A stretch of DNA of 36,116 bases from Alphaproteobacteria bacterium (GTDB taxonomy: Bacteria; Pseudomonadota; Alphaproteobacteria; Puniceispirillales; Puniceispirillaceae), in NCBI GenBank assembly GCA_022425485.1, contig JAKMFL010000056.1:1-36116 (forward strand). Direction: 5' to 3'. A program made the position numbers and the translations under genes. A model generated the notes under the pieces. It did no database searches, was not told the origin of the DNA, and worked only from the letters and a program-made list of their open reading frames with translations. Position 1 is the stretch's first letter. Every line of letters begins with the position of its first letter. This document shows, in pieces, positions 15,186 through 23,474 of this stretch.

Positions 15186-16280
15186 ATGCTTATTGGATTG
15201 CCAAAGGAAATAAAAAATAATGAGTTCCGTGTCGGGCTTATTCCAACATCAGTTTCAGAGCTGGTGAAATCAGGCCATCAGGTACTGGTGCAGTCAGGTG
15301 CGGGCGCAGGGATTGGCGCAGCAGATGCGGCTTATCAAGCTGCTGGCGCAATGATTAGCCCAACTGCAGAGCAGGTTTTCCAAGATGCAGAGATGATTGT
15401 GAAGGTCAAAGAGCCGCAAAAACAGGAATGGGCGCAATTATCATCACATCAGATTCTCTTCACCTATTTGCATCTAGCTGCTGATATGGCGCAAACGCAA
15501 GGTCTAATGCGCTCTGGCTGTACGGCAATAGCGTATGAGACCATCACCGATGATGCAGGGGGATTGCCTTTGCTTGCCCCTATGTCCGAAGTGGCCGGCC
15601 GGCTCTCTGCGATTGAGGGAGCGGCTCATCTAAAGGCTGTGAATGGCGGGCGCGGTTTGCTGGTGTCTGGTGTACCCGGCACGGAAGCCGCTAAAATTGT
15701 CGTGATAGGTGGCGGTGTTGTTGGAACAAATGCCGCTAAAATGGCGGTTGGTCTGGGCGCTGATGTCACGATATTTGACCGCTCTCTGGTGCGTTTGCGT
15801 GCCTTGTCGGATATTTTTGGTGCGTCTGTTGCCACCCGCTATTCTACGCATGAGGCGTTGGCAGAGGCTGTGCGCGAGGCAGATATCGTCATTGGTGCGG
15901 TTCTTATTCCCGGGGCAAGTGCACCAAAGCTTGTATCAAAGGCGCAGCTAAAAGAAATGAAATCTGGTGCGGTGATAGTAGATGTTGCCATTGATCAAGG
16001 CGGTTGTTTTGAAACCTCTAGGCCGACCACCCATGAAGAGCCGACTTATGTTATTGATGATGTGGTACATTATTGTGTAGCGAATATGCCAGGGGCGGTG
16101 CCGCTAACCTCATCACAGGCCCTTAATAATGCGACCCTGCCATTTGTTTTGGCGTTGGCAAATAAGGGTCTGGCCGCCCTAGATAGCGATCCGCATCTGG
16201 CAAATGGGCTGAATGTACGCGGCGGAGAATTGATGCATCCAGCTGTTATCGATGCGCTGGGAAGTTTGTCTGCTGCGTAA
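15186..16280 (+). CDS. ald: Alanine dehydrogenase
   Basis: A 364-residue enzyme that converts L-alanine to pyruvate and ammonia with NAD+. The N-terminus MLIGLPKEIKNNEFRVGL is that of the family; Lys75 in VKVKEP and His96 in TYLHLAAD are the catalytic pair, and VVIGGGVVGTNAA (172-184) is the NAD-binding loop. DVAIDQGGCFETSRPTTH and NMPGAVPLTSSQALNNATLPF complete the signature. The frame is open from 15093, but the ATG at 15186 has an AGGGAGGG SD and the right start. Its control is probably by the divergent Lrp-type regulator. Confidence 0.96.
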   Translation: MLIGLPKEIKNNEFRVGLIPTSVSELVKSGHQVLVQSGAGAGIGAADAAYQAAGAMISPTAEQVFQDAEMIVKVKEPQKQEWAQLSSHQILFTYLHLAADMAQTQGLMRSGCTAIAYETITDDAGGLPLLAPMSEVAGRLSAIEGAAHLKAVNGGRGLLVSGVPGTEAAKIVVIGGGVVGTNAAKMAVGLGADVTIFDRSLVRLRALSDIFGASVATRYSTHEALAEAVREADIVIGAVLIPGASAPKLVSKAQLKEMKSGAVIVDVAIDQGGCFETSRPTTHEEPTYVIDDVVHYCVANMPGAVPLTSSQALNNATLPFVLALANKGLAALDSDPHLANGLNVRGGELMHPAVIDALGSLSAA

Positions 16281-16320
16281 AAGCAGGTGGGGATACCTAA
16301 ATATCAAAAAAAACTGTGCT

Positions 16321-16347
16321 GTTAGGTCAAAAGAGGCTTGACCTGAC
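16321..16347. other. Inverted repeat between ald and tRNA-Ala
   Basis: A ten-base-pair stem (16321-16330 with 16338-16347, one G-T pair, seven-base loop) follows ald by 40 bases. It lacks a T tract. TTGACC at 16338 with AATAAA 17 bases further on could also be a weak promoter for the tRNA gene, so its role is unclear. Confidence 0.4.
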
Positions 16348-16420
16348 AGGCCATTTAATGAATAAACACGACTATTCTGAAAAGATGGGTTTCTTGCTAT
16401 CTTGGAAGGTAAAGGTTTAC

Positions 16421-16496
16421 GGGGCCATAGCTCAGCTGGGAGAGCGCGTGCTTTGCAAGCATGAGGTCGTCGGTTCGATCCCGTCTGGCTCCACCA
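16421..16496 (+). tRNA. tRNA-Ala(TGC)
   Basis: A complete 76-base cloverleaf: acceptor GGGGCCA pairing with TGGCTCC (with a G-T pair), D arm with AGCTCAGCTGGGAGAGC, anticodon loop TTTGCAA with TGC at 16454-16456, T arm CGTCGGTTCGATCCCG, and an encoded CCA. In many bacteria this isoacceptor lies in an rRNA operon; here it stands alone upstream of rpmF. Confidence 0.97.
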
Positions 16497-16630
16497 ACCC
16501 TTTATCTTATCAGAAATAACGCCAGTAATTATTTGGCCAATGCTATTCGCCAGTTGATAATCTCAACGCTGCTTTATTTAATAGCGTCGATGCGGATAGG
16601 TTAAGGCACAGATTAGAGGAAGTTATAGAA

Positions 16631-16816
16631 ATGGCTGTTCCAAAGCGCAAAGTGACAAAATCAAAGCGTGATATGCGCCGCGCCCATGACGCGCTTAGCG
16701 CTGATGCCTATGTTGAAGATAAGGTAACAGGTGAGCTTCATCGCCCACACCATATCGATCTGAAAACAGGTATGTACAAAGGCAAGCAGGTGCTCAAAGT
16801 TAAAGAACGGTTCTAG
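16631..16816 (+). CDS. rpmF: 50S ribosomal protein L32
   Basis: A 61-residue basic protein with the typical start [20 protein letters not shown] and the segment CxxC-less middle seen in alphaproteobacterial L32 ([18 protein letters not shown]). It is a component of the large ribosomal subunit. The missing zinc cysteines place it among the C-minus forms of the protein. AGAGGA lies about 10 bases before the ATG. It is followed closely by hspQ, not by the plsX-fabH genes seen in many bacteria. Confidence 0.95.
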   Translation: MAVPKRKVTKSKRDMRRAHDALSADAYVEDKVTGELHRPHHIDLKTGMYKGKQVLKVKERF

Positions 16817-16833
16817 GGATAAATACCTATCTG

Positions 16834-17181
16834 ATGGGCCATTTGACCAACGCTAAAAATAAATTTCCGGCATTTTGTATTGGCGATGTTGTCCGGCATC
16901 GCCTTTATCCATTTCGCGGTGTTATCGTGGATGTAGATCCAGAATTTGATAATACAGAAGAATGGTATGCATCTATTCCAGAAGATGTGCGCCCGGCACG
17001 TGAGCAACCTTTTTACTATTTGCTCGCCGAAAATTCAGAAACCTATTACTCGGCCTATGTCTCGCAGCAAAATCTGCTGTCCGATACGGAAAATGGCCCC
17101 GTTAACCATCCTGATATCGAAGATGTGTTTGACGGGTTTGAAGAAGGCCGTTACCAGTTGCGTGCCGAATCCTATAACTAG
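16834..17181 (+). CDS. hspQ: Heat shock protein HspQ (YccV family)
   Basis: A 115-residue protein with the HspQ/YccV domain: FCIGDVVRHRLYPFRGVIVDVDPEF, EEWY, and QPFYYLLAEN, followed by YVSQQNLLSD. In enterobacteria HspQ promotes degradation of mutant DnaA and is a specificity factor for Lon; it also binds hemimethylated DNA. It lies 17 bases after rpmF and is probably co-transcribed. The spaced GGGAT SD is weak, so coupling to rpmF may help. Confidence 0.93.
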   Translation: MGHLTNAKNKFPAFCIGDVVRHRLYPFRGVIVDVDPEFDNTEEWYASIPEDVRPAREQPFYYLLAENSETYYSAYVSQQNLLSDTENGPVNHPDIEDVFDGFEEGRYQLRAESYN

Positions 17182-17322
17182 CTGAGCGAAAAATTTGGCA
17201 TAGATTAATGCCTCGCTTGTTTGCTTGCTTTCATTTCCATCTTTTGAAAAATATCAGCCTAGTCTGACGAAAAATCAGGGTTTCAGCTCTTGTATTTTTC
17301 TGTTAAGACCCTAGCTATAGGT

Positions 17323-17347
17323 AAACAAGACCAAAATAGTCTTGTTT
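17323..17347. promoter_or_regulatory. Perfect inverted repeat upstream of the SUF regulator
   Basis: AAACAAGAC (17323-17331) and GTCTTGTTT (17339-17347) are perfect nine-base arms around a seven-base AT-rich centre, 48 bases before the sufR start. It could be the operator of the Rrf2 regulator or a hairpin in its leader. Confidence 0.5.
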
Positions 17348-17348
17348 C

Positions 17349-17363
17349 TGATAATCATTCGCA
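17349..17363. promoter_or_regulatory. Fur-box-like site upstream of the SUF operon
   Basis: TGATAAT-C-ATTCGCA matches the 7-1-7 Fur consensus TGATAAT-n-ATTATCA with a perfect left half and five of seven in the right. It directly abuts the inverted repeat at 17323-17347. Iron control of suf operons by Fur or Irr is common, but in alphaproteobacteria the regulator differs between lineages. Confidence 0.45.
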
Positions 17364-17395
17364 ATTTCAATAAATAAGAAAGCTGAACTTAGCAG

Positions 17396-17860
17396 ATGTT
17401 ACGGCTAAACCGGATGACAGATTACGCTATCTTAGTGCTGGGTGTTTTACATGGACGGCCCGGGCAGTTGTTATCAAGTGCGCAAATAGCCCAGCATGCC
17501 CAGCTTACGCAAGCGACGGTGGCAAAGACCATCAAGGCGTTGGTTGCGGCCGGGCTGATAACCACTATCCGCGGTACTAAGGGTGGGTGTGCGTTGGCCA
17601 TTCCTGCTAGCAAGATCAGTATTGCGGATGTTATCGAAGCGATTGAAGGGCCGATTGCCCTAACCGCTTGTGTAGAAGGCGCTGATGAGCCGTGTTCGGT
17701 TCAGCAGGGCTGTTTTATGAGCGGCAGTTGGAACCAGATCAATGGGGCTATTCGGTCGGCCTTGGATGGGGTTAGCCTTTCCGATCTGTTTAATCCAACA
17801 AATTTATTTCCAGCTGCGTTGGAAATGCCAAAACATACTGAAACTCCATCTCAAACTTAA
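17396..17860 (+). CDS. sufR: Rrf2-family SUF operon regulator
   Basis: A 154-residue Rrf2 protein: MLRLNRMTDYAILVLGVL, a winged helix (SAQIAQHAQLTQATVAKTIKAL), the wing RGTKGGCALA, then ACVEGADEPCSVQQGC, whose three cysteines probably bind an Fe-S cluster, as in IscR-type sensors. Its position right before sufB fits the proteobacterial SUF assembly regulator. It probably represses the operon when clusters are plentiful. The symbol follows this usage and is unrelated to cyanobacterial SufR. An inverted repeat and a Fur-like box lie upstream. The SD is unremarkable. Confidence 0.93.
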   Translation: MLRLNRMTDYAILVLGVLHGRPGQLLSSAQIAQHAQLTQATVAKTIKALVAAGLITTIRGTKGGCALAIPASKISIADVIEAIEGPIALTACVEGADEPCSVQQGCFMSGSWNQINGAIRSALDGVSLSDLFNPTNLFPAALEMPKHTETPSQT

Positions 17861-17875
17861 GGTCTGATAGAAGAT

Positions 17876-19327
17876 ATGGTAGCCACAACTGAAACAATTG
17901 CCGCTGTAGAAGATGCCACAGGTGCCTATAAATATGGATTTGTGACAGATATCGAAACAGAAAAAGCGCCAAAGGGGCTGAATGAGGATATTATTGCCTT
18001 CATCTCGGCAAAAAAGGATGAGCCAGAATGGATGCTAGAATGGCGATTAAAGGCGTATCGCCATTGGCTGAAAATGGCATCACCTGATTGGGCAAAGCTG
18101 AACATTCCCGCGATAGATTATCAGGATGTTTATTATTATGCCGCGCCGAAATCAGCCGAAGGGCCGAAATCGTTAGATGAGGTTGACCCTGAATTGCTGG
18201 CAACATACGAAAAGCTTGGCATCCCGCTGAATGAGCAAAAGATGCTAGCAGGCGTTGCGGTTGATGCTGTGTTTGATTCTGTGTCTGTTGCTACCACATT
18301 CCGTGAAGAGCTGGCTAAATCTGGTGTCATTTTTTGCCCAATATCTGAGGCGATACGCGAATATCCAGAGCTTATCAAAAAATATATGGGCTCAGTTGTG
18401 CCGGTTGCGGATAATTATTTCTCGGCCCTAAACGCGGCTGTTTTCACCGATGGCTCGTTTGTTTATATCCCTAAGGGGGTGCGATGCCCTATGGAGCTAT
18501 CCACCTATTTTCGAATTAATGAGAAAAATACAGGCCAGTTTGAGCGTACGCTTATCATTGCCGAAGATAACTCTTATGTAAGCTATCTTGAGGGGTGCAC
18601 AGCCCCGCAGCGAGATGAAAATCAGCTGCATGCGGCGGTTGTTGAATTGGTCGCGATGGAAGATGCAGAGATTAAATATTCAACCGTGCAAAACTGGTAT
18701 CCGGGTGATGAAACGGGTAAGGGCGGAATTTATAATTTTGTGACCAAGCGCGGTATTTGCCGCGGGGATCGGGCAAAAATTTCATGGACACAGGTAGAGA
18801 CCGGTTCTGCGATTACGTGGAAATATCCGTCTTGCATCCTAAAGGGTAAGGATAGTGTTGGTGAATTCTATTCGGTTGCGGTGACCAATGGCGCACAGCA
18901 AGCCGATACAGGCACCAAGATGATCCATCTAGGGGAAGGCTCGCGTTCAACCATCATTTCCAAAGGCATATCTGCGGGTAAATCGCAAAACACGTATCGT
19001 GGCCTTGTTGAGGTTCATAAGCCTGCTGAGGGTGCGCGTAATTTTACCCAATGTGACTCGCTGCTGGTAGGGGATACATGCGGGGCGCATACCGTACCTT
19101 ATATCGTCTCTCGCAACCCATCTGGCAAAATTGAGCATGAAGCGACAACGTCTCGAATTTCAGAGGATCAGCTTTTCTATTGTTTGCAGCGCGGTATGGA
19201 TGAGGAAGAATCCGTCTCGCTTATTGTGAACGGCTTCTGCAAGGAAGTGATGAAAGAGCTGCCGATGGAATTTGCGGTAGAGGCTCAGAAATTAATTGGA
19301 ATTAGCCTTGAAGGCTCTGTTGGTTAA
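17876..19327 (+). CDS. sufB: Fe-S cluster scaffold subunit SufB
   Basis: A 483-residue SufB. Recognisable segments include [72 protein letters not shown] and [20 protein letters not shown], ending with [18 protein letters not shown]. SufB joins SufC2 and SufD as the cytoplasmic scaffold on which Fe-S clusters form, taking sulfur from SufS. It begins 15 bases after sufR and leads the structural genes. The cysteines in EGCTAP and CDSLLVG are those that fit proposed sulfur-acceptor and cluster positions. Confidence 0.97.
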   Translation: MVATTETIAAVEDATGAYKYGFVTDIETEKAPKGLNEDIIAFISAKKDEPEWMLEWRLKAYRHWLKMASPDWAKLNIPAIDYQDVYYYAAPKSAEGPKSLDEVDPELLATYEKLGIPLNEQKMLAGVAVDAVFDSVSVATTFREELAKSGVIFCPISEAIREYPELIKKYMGSVVPVADNYFSALNAAVFTDGSFVYIPKGVRCPMELSTYFRINEKNTGQFERTLIIAEDNSYVSYLEGCTAPQRDENQLHAAVVELVAMEDAEIKYSTVQNWYPGDETGKGGIYNFVTKRGICRGDRAKISWTQVETGSAITWKYPSCILKGKDSVGEFYSVAVTNGAQQADTGTKMIHLGEGSRSTIISKGISAGKSQNTYRGLVEVHKPAEGARNFTQCDSLLVGDTCGAHTVPYIVSRNPSGKIEHEATTSRISEDQLFYCLQRGMDEEESVSLIVNGFCKEVMKELPMEFAVEAQKLIGISLEGSVG

Positions 19328-19348
19328 ATAAAATACAGGTAAGAGATA

Positions 19349-20101
19349 ATGAATCTGCTAGAAATTAAAAATTTACATGCCTCAATCGGCGACACAAAAA
19401 TCCTGCATGGGATTAACCTGACCATTAATCGTGGTGAGGTGCATGCCATTATGGGGCCAAACGGATCTGGTAAATCTACCTTATCTTATGTGCTATCTGG
19501 GCGGGATGGTTATGAGGTTACCGACGGCGAGATTCTGCTGGATGGTGAGTCTGTTCTGGAAATGGAAGCTGATGAGCGTGCACGCGCTGGTATGTTCCTA
19601 GCCTTTCAATATCCTGTGGAATTGCCAGGCGTTACAGGCATGTCTTTTTTGCGTGCAGCGGTCAATGCGCGTCGCCGTGAAGCAGGCCAAGATGAAGTAG
19701 ACCAGTTAGAGTTTGTTAAATTAGTTCGCGCGGCGGCGGCCGATTTAGGCGTTGATAATGAGATGCTTAAGCGGGCGGTGAATGTCGGTTTTTCTGGCGG
19801 TGAGAAAAAGCGCTATGAGATTTTGCAAATGTCGCTTCTGAAGCCAAGTCTGGCGGTGCTGGATGAAACCGATTCAGGGTTGGATGTGGATGCGCTGAAG
19901 ATTGTGTCTGACGGGGTTAATGCCCAGCGTGGCGGGGATTGCGGAATGCTAGTCATCACGCATTATCAGCGCCTGTTATCCCATATCGTACCAGACTTTG
20001 TGCATATTCTGGCCGGCGGTCGTATCATCAAATCTGGTGATAAGTCGCTTGCGCTTGAAGTTGAAGAAAATGGTTATGCGGGGTTGGTCGATGCCGCATA
20101 A
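19349..20101 (+). CDS. sufC: Fe-S assembly ATPase SufC
   Basis: A 250-residue ABC-type ATPase without membrane domain: Walker A GPNGSGKS (residues 36-43), the SufC-specific signature FSGGEKKR (148-155), Walker B LAVLDETDSGLD (168-179) and the switch His in VITHYQRLL. It binds SufB and SufD, and its ATP cycle opens the SufBCD complex. It has a GGTAAGAG leader 21 bases after sufB, and its last codons overlap the start of sufD by 11 bases, a sign of coupled translation. Confidence 0.97.
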   Translation: MNLLEIKNLHASIGDTKILHGINLTINRGEVHAIMGPNGSGKSTLSYVLSGRDGYEVTDGEILLDGESVLEMEADERARAGMFLAFQYPVELPGVTGMSFLRAAVNARRREAGQDEVDQLEFVKLVRAAAADLGVDNEMLKRAVNVGFSGGEKKRYEILQMSLLKPSLAVLDETDSGLDVDALKIVSDGVNAQRGGDCGMLVITHYQRLLSHIVPDFVHILAGGRIIKSGDKSLALEVEENGYAGLVDAA

Positions 20102-21320
20102 ATTATCTGAAATCATCAGCTGGCCAGAACAGCGTGAAAAAGCCAAAACGTATTTTGACAGCTATGGCTGGCCAGATAACCGCAATGAAGCTTGGAAATA
20201 CACCTCTCTTGCGCATTTAAAAGAGGGGAAATTTACCGCATCTAGCGATAGTGCGCCTATCGATAGTGCACAGGTTATTGATAGTGCAGCACAGCTAGAA
20301 GGGTTTTATGTTGAAATCTCTGGCAGTGCAGTGCAATTACCGCCGCAAGACGCCCTGCCAAATGGCATATCCATAACCGATATTACAGCAGATGATAATG
20401 CCCGCGCTGCGGCCTTCACCCATCTTGCTGATAATCATCTCTTGCCAGCTTTGTCAGCGATGCACCAAACAAGCGCTATCGCTATTGATATCGAAAAGAC
20501 GGACAGCGCAGCCCCGCTTCCTGCTGTCATTTTAAACCTGACAGGCAGTAACAAAGAAGGCGCCTGCTATCCGTTTGTTATTGTGCGGGTGCATAAAGGG
20601 GCAGAAGCGCGTATCGCTGAGATACATAGCTCTCATGCTGGCCTGTCTTGTCCCTTGATGGTCTATGAGGTGGCAGATGATGCGAAATTACAGCATATCC
20701 GCCTGCAAGCAGAAGCCAGCTACACCACACATCTTGGTTTAAATCAGATGCAAATGGGAAAGAATAGCCAGATTAACAGTTTTGCTATTTCGATGGGCGG
20801 CGCCTTATCACGGCTGGAAACCCATAGTCTGTTTTTGGGTTCTGATGCAGAGTTAGCGCAATCGGCTATTTATCTTGGCCGCGATCGTCAACATCATGAT
20901 ATTACGAGCTTTGTTGCCCATGAAATTCGGGACTGCGCGTCACGCCAGCTTATCCGAGGGGTATTAGATGATAAAGCGCGAGGCGTGTTTCAAGGTAAAG
21001 TTCGGGTGGCGCCAGATGCCCAGAAAACCGATGGTCAGCAAATGAGCCGGGCGCTGTTACTTTCGCGTGATGCTGAAGCTGATGCGAAGCCAGAGCTAGA
21101 AATTTTTGCAGATGATGTGGTTTGCTCTCATGGGGCAACGGTTGGTGAGCTTGATGAAAATTTAATGTTCTATCTGAAAAGTCGCGGTATCGCAGAAGAG
21201 GATGCTCGCAATATGTTGATAGATGCCTTTTTAGTGGACACGTTAGATGAAATTGAAGATCCAGATTTTGCGGCTTTCATGACATCTCAAATTAACCGCT
21301 GGTCACTAGCCAGACGCTAG
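20091..21320 (+). CDS. sufD: Fe-S cluster assembly protein SufD
   Basis: A 409-residue SufD. The C-terminal beta-helix part holds the diagnostic FADDVVCSHGATVGELDENLMFYLKSRGI, with the conserved Cys-Ser-His, and RGVLDDKARGVFQGKVRVAPDAQKTDG before it. The N-terminal half is variable and includes a small imperfect repeat (SDSA/IDSA) from a 15-18 bp tandem repeat. SufD pairs with SufB in the scaffold. The frame is open from 19998, but the ATG at 20091, inside the end of sufC, gives the normal N-terminus (SWPEQREKAKTYFDSYGWP). Confidence 0.95.
   Translation: MPHKLSEIISWPEQREKAKTYFDSYGWPDNRNEAWKYTSLAHLKEGKFTASSDSAPIDSAQVIDSAAQLEGFYVEISGSAVQLPPQDALPNGISITDITADDNARAAAFTHLADNHLLPALSAMHQTSAIAIDIEKTDSAAPLPAVILNLTGSNKEGACYPFVIVRVHKGAEARIAEIHSSHAGLSCPLMVYEVADDAKLQHIRLQAEASYTTHLGLNQMQMGKNSQINSFAISMGGALSRLETHSLFLGSDAELAQSAIYLGRDRQHHDITSFVAHEIRDCASRQLIRGVLDDKARGVFQGKVRVAPDAQKTDGQQMSRALLLSRDAEADAKPELEIFADDVVCSHGATVGELDENLMFYLKSRGIAEEDARNMLIDAFLVDTLDEIEDPDFAAFMTSQINRWSLARR
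20247..20294 (+). repeat. In-frame tandem repeat in sufD (15/18/15 bp)
   Basis: Three units each start GATAGTGC (20247, 20262, 20280), the middle one three bases longer, all in frame. They encode DSAPI, DSAQVI and DSAAQ in the variable N-terminal region of SufD. Confidence 0.6.
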
Positions 21321-21340
21321 CCCAGCTAGGAGCTTAAGGC

Positions 21341-22594
21341 ATGACAGCAGAACCCAAAAAGCAGGCCATCAATCCGTTTGATGCAGATGCGATCCGGCGT
21401 GAATTTCCAATTTTGAGCACGAAAGTGCATGGCAAGCCTCTAGTCTATCTTGATTCTGCTGCCTCTGCACAAAAACCGCAATGCGTTCTAGATGCTTTAA
21501 GCTCTGCCTACTCAGAAACCTATGCGAATGTGCATCGCGGCCTGCATTATCTATCAGAAGCCTCAACAGATGCCTATGAAGCGGTCAGAGGCAAGGTTGC
21601 CAGCTTAATCAATGCAACTGACCCGGCAGAGGTGGTTTTCACTTCTGGGGCAACCATGAGCCTTAATTTGATTGCTCATGCCTATGGTAATACCTATCTC
21701 AGCGAAGGCGATGAAGTGCTTATTACGGTAGCTGAGCATCACGCCAATATCGTGCCATGGCATTTGCTGGGGGACAGGGTAGGCTCTGCCACCATCGCTG
21801 CACCGGTAAATGAAGATGGCAGTTTTGATCTGGATATTTTTAAATCCTATATTACTGAGCGAACCAAAATCATTGCCATCCCGCATGTCTCTAATGTGTT
21901 GGGGACGGTGTTTCCGGTGAGTGAAATTGCTGCTCTCGCACATGAAAATGGGGCTATTTGTGTGGTGGATGGCTGTCAGGGCGTTACCCATATGCCTGTA
22001 GATGTCAATGAATTGGGATGTGATTTCTATGTCTTTTCAGGGCATAAGCTATATGGGCCTAGCGGGATTGGTATCTGTTGGGGCAGGGGTGATATTTGGG
22101 CAGAACTGCCCCCCTTTATGGGCGGCGGGGATATGATTGATGACGTAGAAACAGATACGTCTACCTATGCGCTCCCGCCACACCGTTTTGAGGCTGGAAC
22201 ACCCCCTATTGCTGAAACTATCGGACTGGGCGCCGCCATTGATTTTGTGCAATCTATTGGTATGGAAGCCTTGCGCGATCATGAAATGGATTTATTGCGC
22301 TATGGCCATCAACGCCTTGCTGCGGTTGAAGGGTTGAATTTTATTGGTCAAGCAGTGGGTAAATCAGGGGTTATTTCCTTCACCCTTGATGAGGTGCATC
22401 CGCATGATATTTCCACCTTGATTGACCAAGATGGGGTTGCCATACGCGCGGGTCATCATTGTGCGCAACCTTTGATGAAATTCTATGGGCTTAGCTCTAC
22501 TGCGCGGGCATCAGTGGCTGTTTATAATCAGCGCTCAGACTTCGACCAGCTTGCGGAGTCTTTGGAGAAAGTTAACCGGATTTTTAAAGGCTGA
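21341..22594 (+). CDS. sufS: Cysteine desulfurase SufS
   Basis: A 417-residue class II cysteine desulfurase. The PLP lysine is Lys236 in FSGHKLYGPSGIG, His133-134 in AEHHANIVPW stack on the cofactor, and the persulfide cysteine is Cys374 in RAGHHCAQPLM, on the short loop typical of SufS. It removes sulfur from L-cysteine, giving alanine, and passes it towards SufBCD. SufS enzymes need SufE or SufU to work well, and neither is encoded here. The start is 20 bases after sufD, with a TAGGAG SD. Confidence 0.97.
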   Translation: MTAEPKKQAINPFDADAIRREFPILSTKVHGKPLVYLDSAASAQKPQCVLDALSSAYSETYANVHRGLHYLSEASTDAYEAVRGKVASLINATDPAEVVFTSGATMSLNLIAHAYGNTYLSEGDEVLITVAEHHANIVPWHLLGDRVGSATIAAPVNEDGSFDLDIFKSYITERTKIIAIPHVSNVLGTVFPVSEIAALAHENGAICVVDGCQGVTHMPVDVNELGCDFYVFSGHKLYGPSGIGICWGRGDIWAELPPFMGGGDMIDDVETDTSTYALPPHRFEAGTPPIAETIGLGAAIDFVQSIGMEALRDHEMDLLRYGHQRLAAVEGLNFIGQAVGKSGVISFTLDEVHPHDISTLIDQDGVAIRAGHHCAQPLMKFYGLSSTARASVAVYNQRSDFDQLAESLEKVNRIFKG

Positions 22595-22596
22595 AA

Positions 22597-23019
22597 ATGA
22601 TGAGCGGCAAAGATAATATCTTTGATGAAAACGGCCCGGGGTTGGCAGATTTTCTGCCCGATACCTCATCTGGCTATACCGCGCATGCGGGCGCGCCCCT
22701 TGAGCGTCCTGCGCCTGCTGATGAGGCACAGGTAATCGCAGCATTAAAAACCGTAAAAGACCCTGAAATCCCAGTGAATATTTATGATTTGGGGTTGATT
22801 TATGAAGTTGTATGGCGCGCTACTGGTGATGTGGAAATCAGCATGTCTTTGACCGCTCCGGGCTGTCCTGTGGCTGGCGAAATGCCGCAAATGGTTGCGG
22901 ATGCGGTGGCGCAGATAGATGCGGTGGGGCGCGTATCTGTAACGCTGGTCTGGAGCCCTGCTTGGACACCTGCGCGAATGAGTGAAGATGCTAAACTGGC
23001 GCTTGATTTTGATTTCTGA
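22597..23019 (+). CDS. sufT: DUF59 (MIP18-type) SUF protein SufT
   Basis: A 140-residue protein with the MIP18/DUF59 domain from about residue 41: VIAALKTVKDPEIPVNIYDLGLIYEV, SMSLTAPGCPVAGEMPQMV and VSVTLVWSPAWTPARMSEDAK. The Cys in APGCP is the conserved reactive residue. SufT-type proteins assist maturation of Fe-S proteins, probably in cluster transfer. A variable 40-residue N-terminal arm precedes the domain. It starts two bases after the sufS stop; the ATG at 22600 is an alternative start. Confidence 0.93.
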   Translation: MMSGKDNIFDENGPGLADFLPDTSSGYTAHAGAPLERPAPADEAQVIAALKTVKDPEIPVNIYDLGLIYEVVWRATGDVEISMSLTAPGCPVAGEMPQMVADAVAQIDAVGRVSVTLVWSPAWTPARMSEDAKLALDFDF

Positions 23020-23056
23020 TACCCTTAACAGGGTGCAGAAAATTATCTGCCTTAAA

Positions 23057-23090
23057 TTAAATGCCGGAAATTAAAAGCCGGAAATTAAAC
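23057..23090 (+). repeat. 14-bp tandem repeat between sufT and sufA
   Basis: TTAAATGCCGGAAA and TTAAAAGCCGGAAA are adjacent (23057-23070, 23071-23084), followed by the truncated TTAAAC. They fill much of the only sizeable gap in the suf operon, next to the sufA start. Confidence 0.75.
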
Positions 23091-23117
23091 AATGTCCAAT
23101 AAAGGGCTGTTTTGACG

Positions 23118-23474
23118 ATGATGAATGCAAGCTTTGATAAACCTATTCTGACCTTAACAGACGCGGCGGCTATACAAGCCAAGAAGCTGATGGATAAGGG
23201 GGCTGAGAGCGCGGCTATTGGTCTGCGTGTAGGCATTAAAACAGCTGGTTGTTCTGGGCTGCAATATCAGGTTGAATTTGCACAAGAACAAAAGCCCTTT
23301 GAAGACAAAATCGAAGAAAAAGGCGTAACTATTTTCATTGATCCCGCTGCTGTTATGTTTTTGATTGGCTCGGAGATGGATTGGCAAGAAGATAAGTTTG
23401 CGTCTTCTTTTACCTTTAATAATCCCAATGAGACAGCTAAATGCGGGTGTGGTGAGAGTTTTTCAGTCGCCTAA
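23118..23474 (+). CDS. sufA: A-type Fe-S carrier SufA
   Basis: A 118-residue A-type carrier with the three ligands Cys45 (KTAGCSGLQY) and Cys109 and Cys111 (AKCGCGESF). It accepts clusters from the scaffold and hands them to target proteins. TTG at 23112, ATG at 23118 and ATG at 23121 are all in frame; AAAGGG sits at a spacing of 11 from the first ATG, which is chosen. Its stop overlaps the start of the exporter gene by one base (TAATG). Confidence 0.95.
   Translation: MMNASFDKPILTLTDAAAIQAKKLMDKGAESAAIGLRVGIKTAGCSGLQYQVEFAQEQKPFEDKIEEKGVTIFIDPAAVMFLIGSEMDWQEDKFASSFTFNNPNETAKCGCGESFSVA

Noticed and set aside
16421-16496. Remnant of an rRNA operon around tRNA-Ala
   Set aside because: No 16S or 23S sequence is found on either side; the neighbours are ald and rpmF.
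17185-17217. Hairpin after hspQ as a terminator
   Set aside because: Two 5-bp helices are interrupted by a seven-base one-sided bulge and no good T tract follows.
21605-21991. Minus-strand ORF of 128 codons
   Set aside because: It is antisense to sufS, a clear family member, and has no protein-like features.
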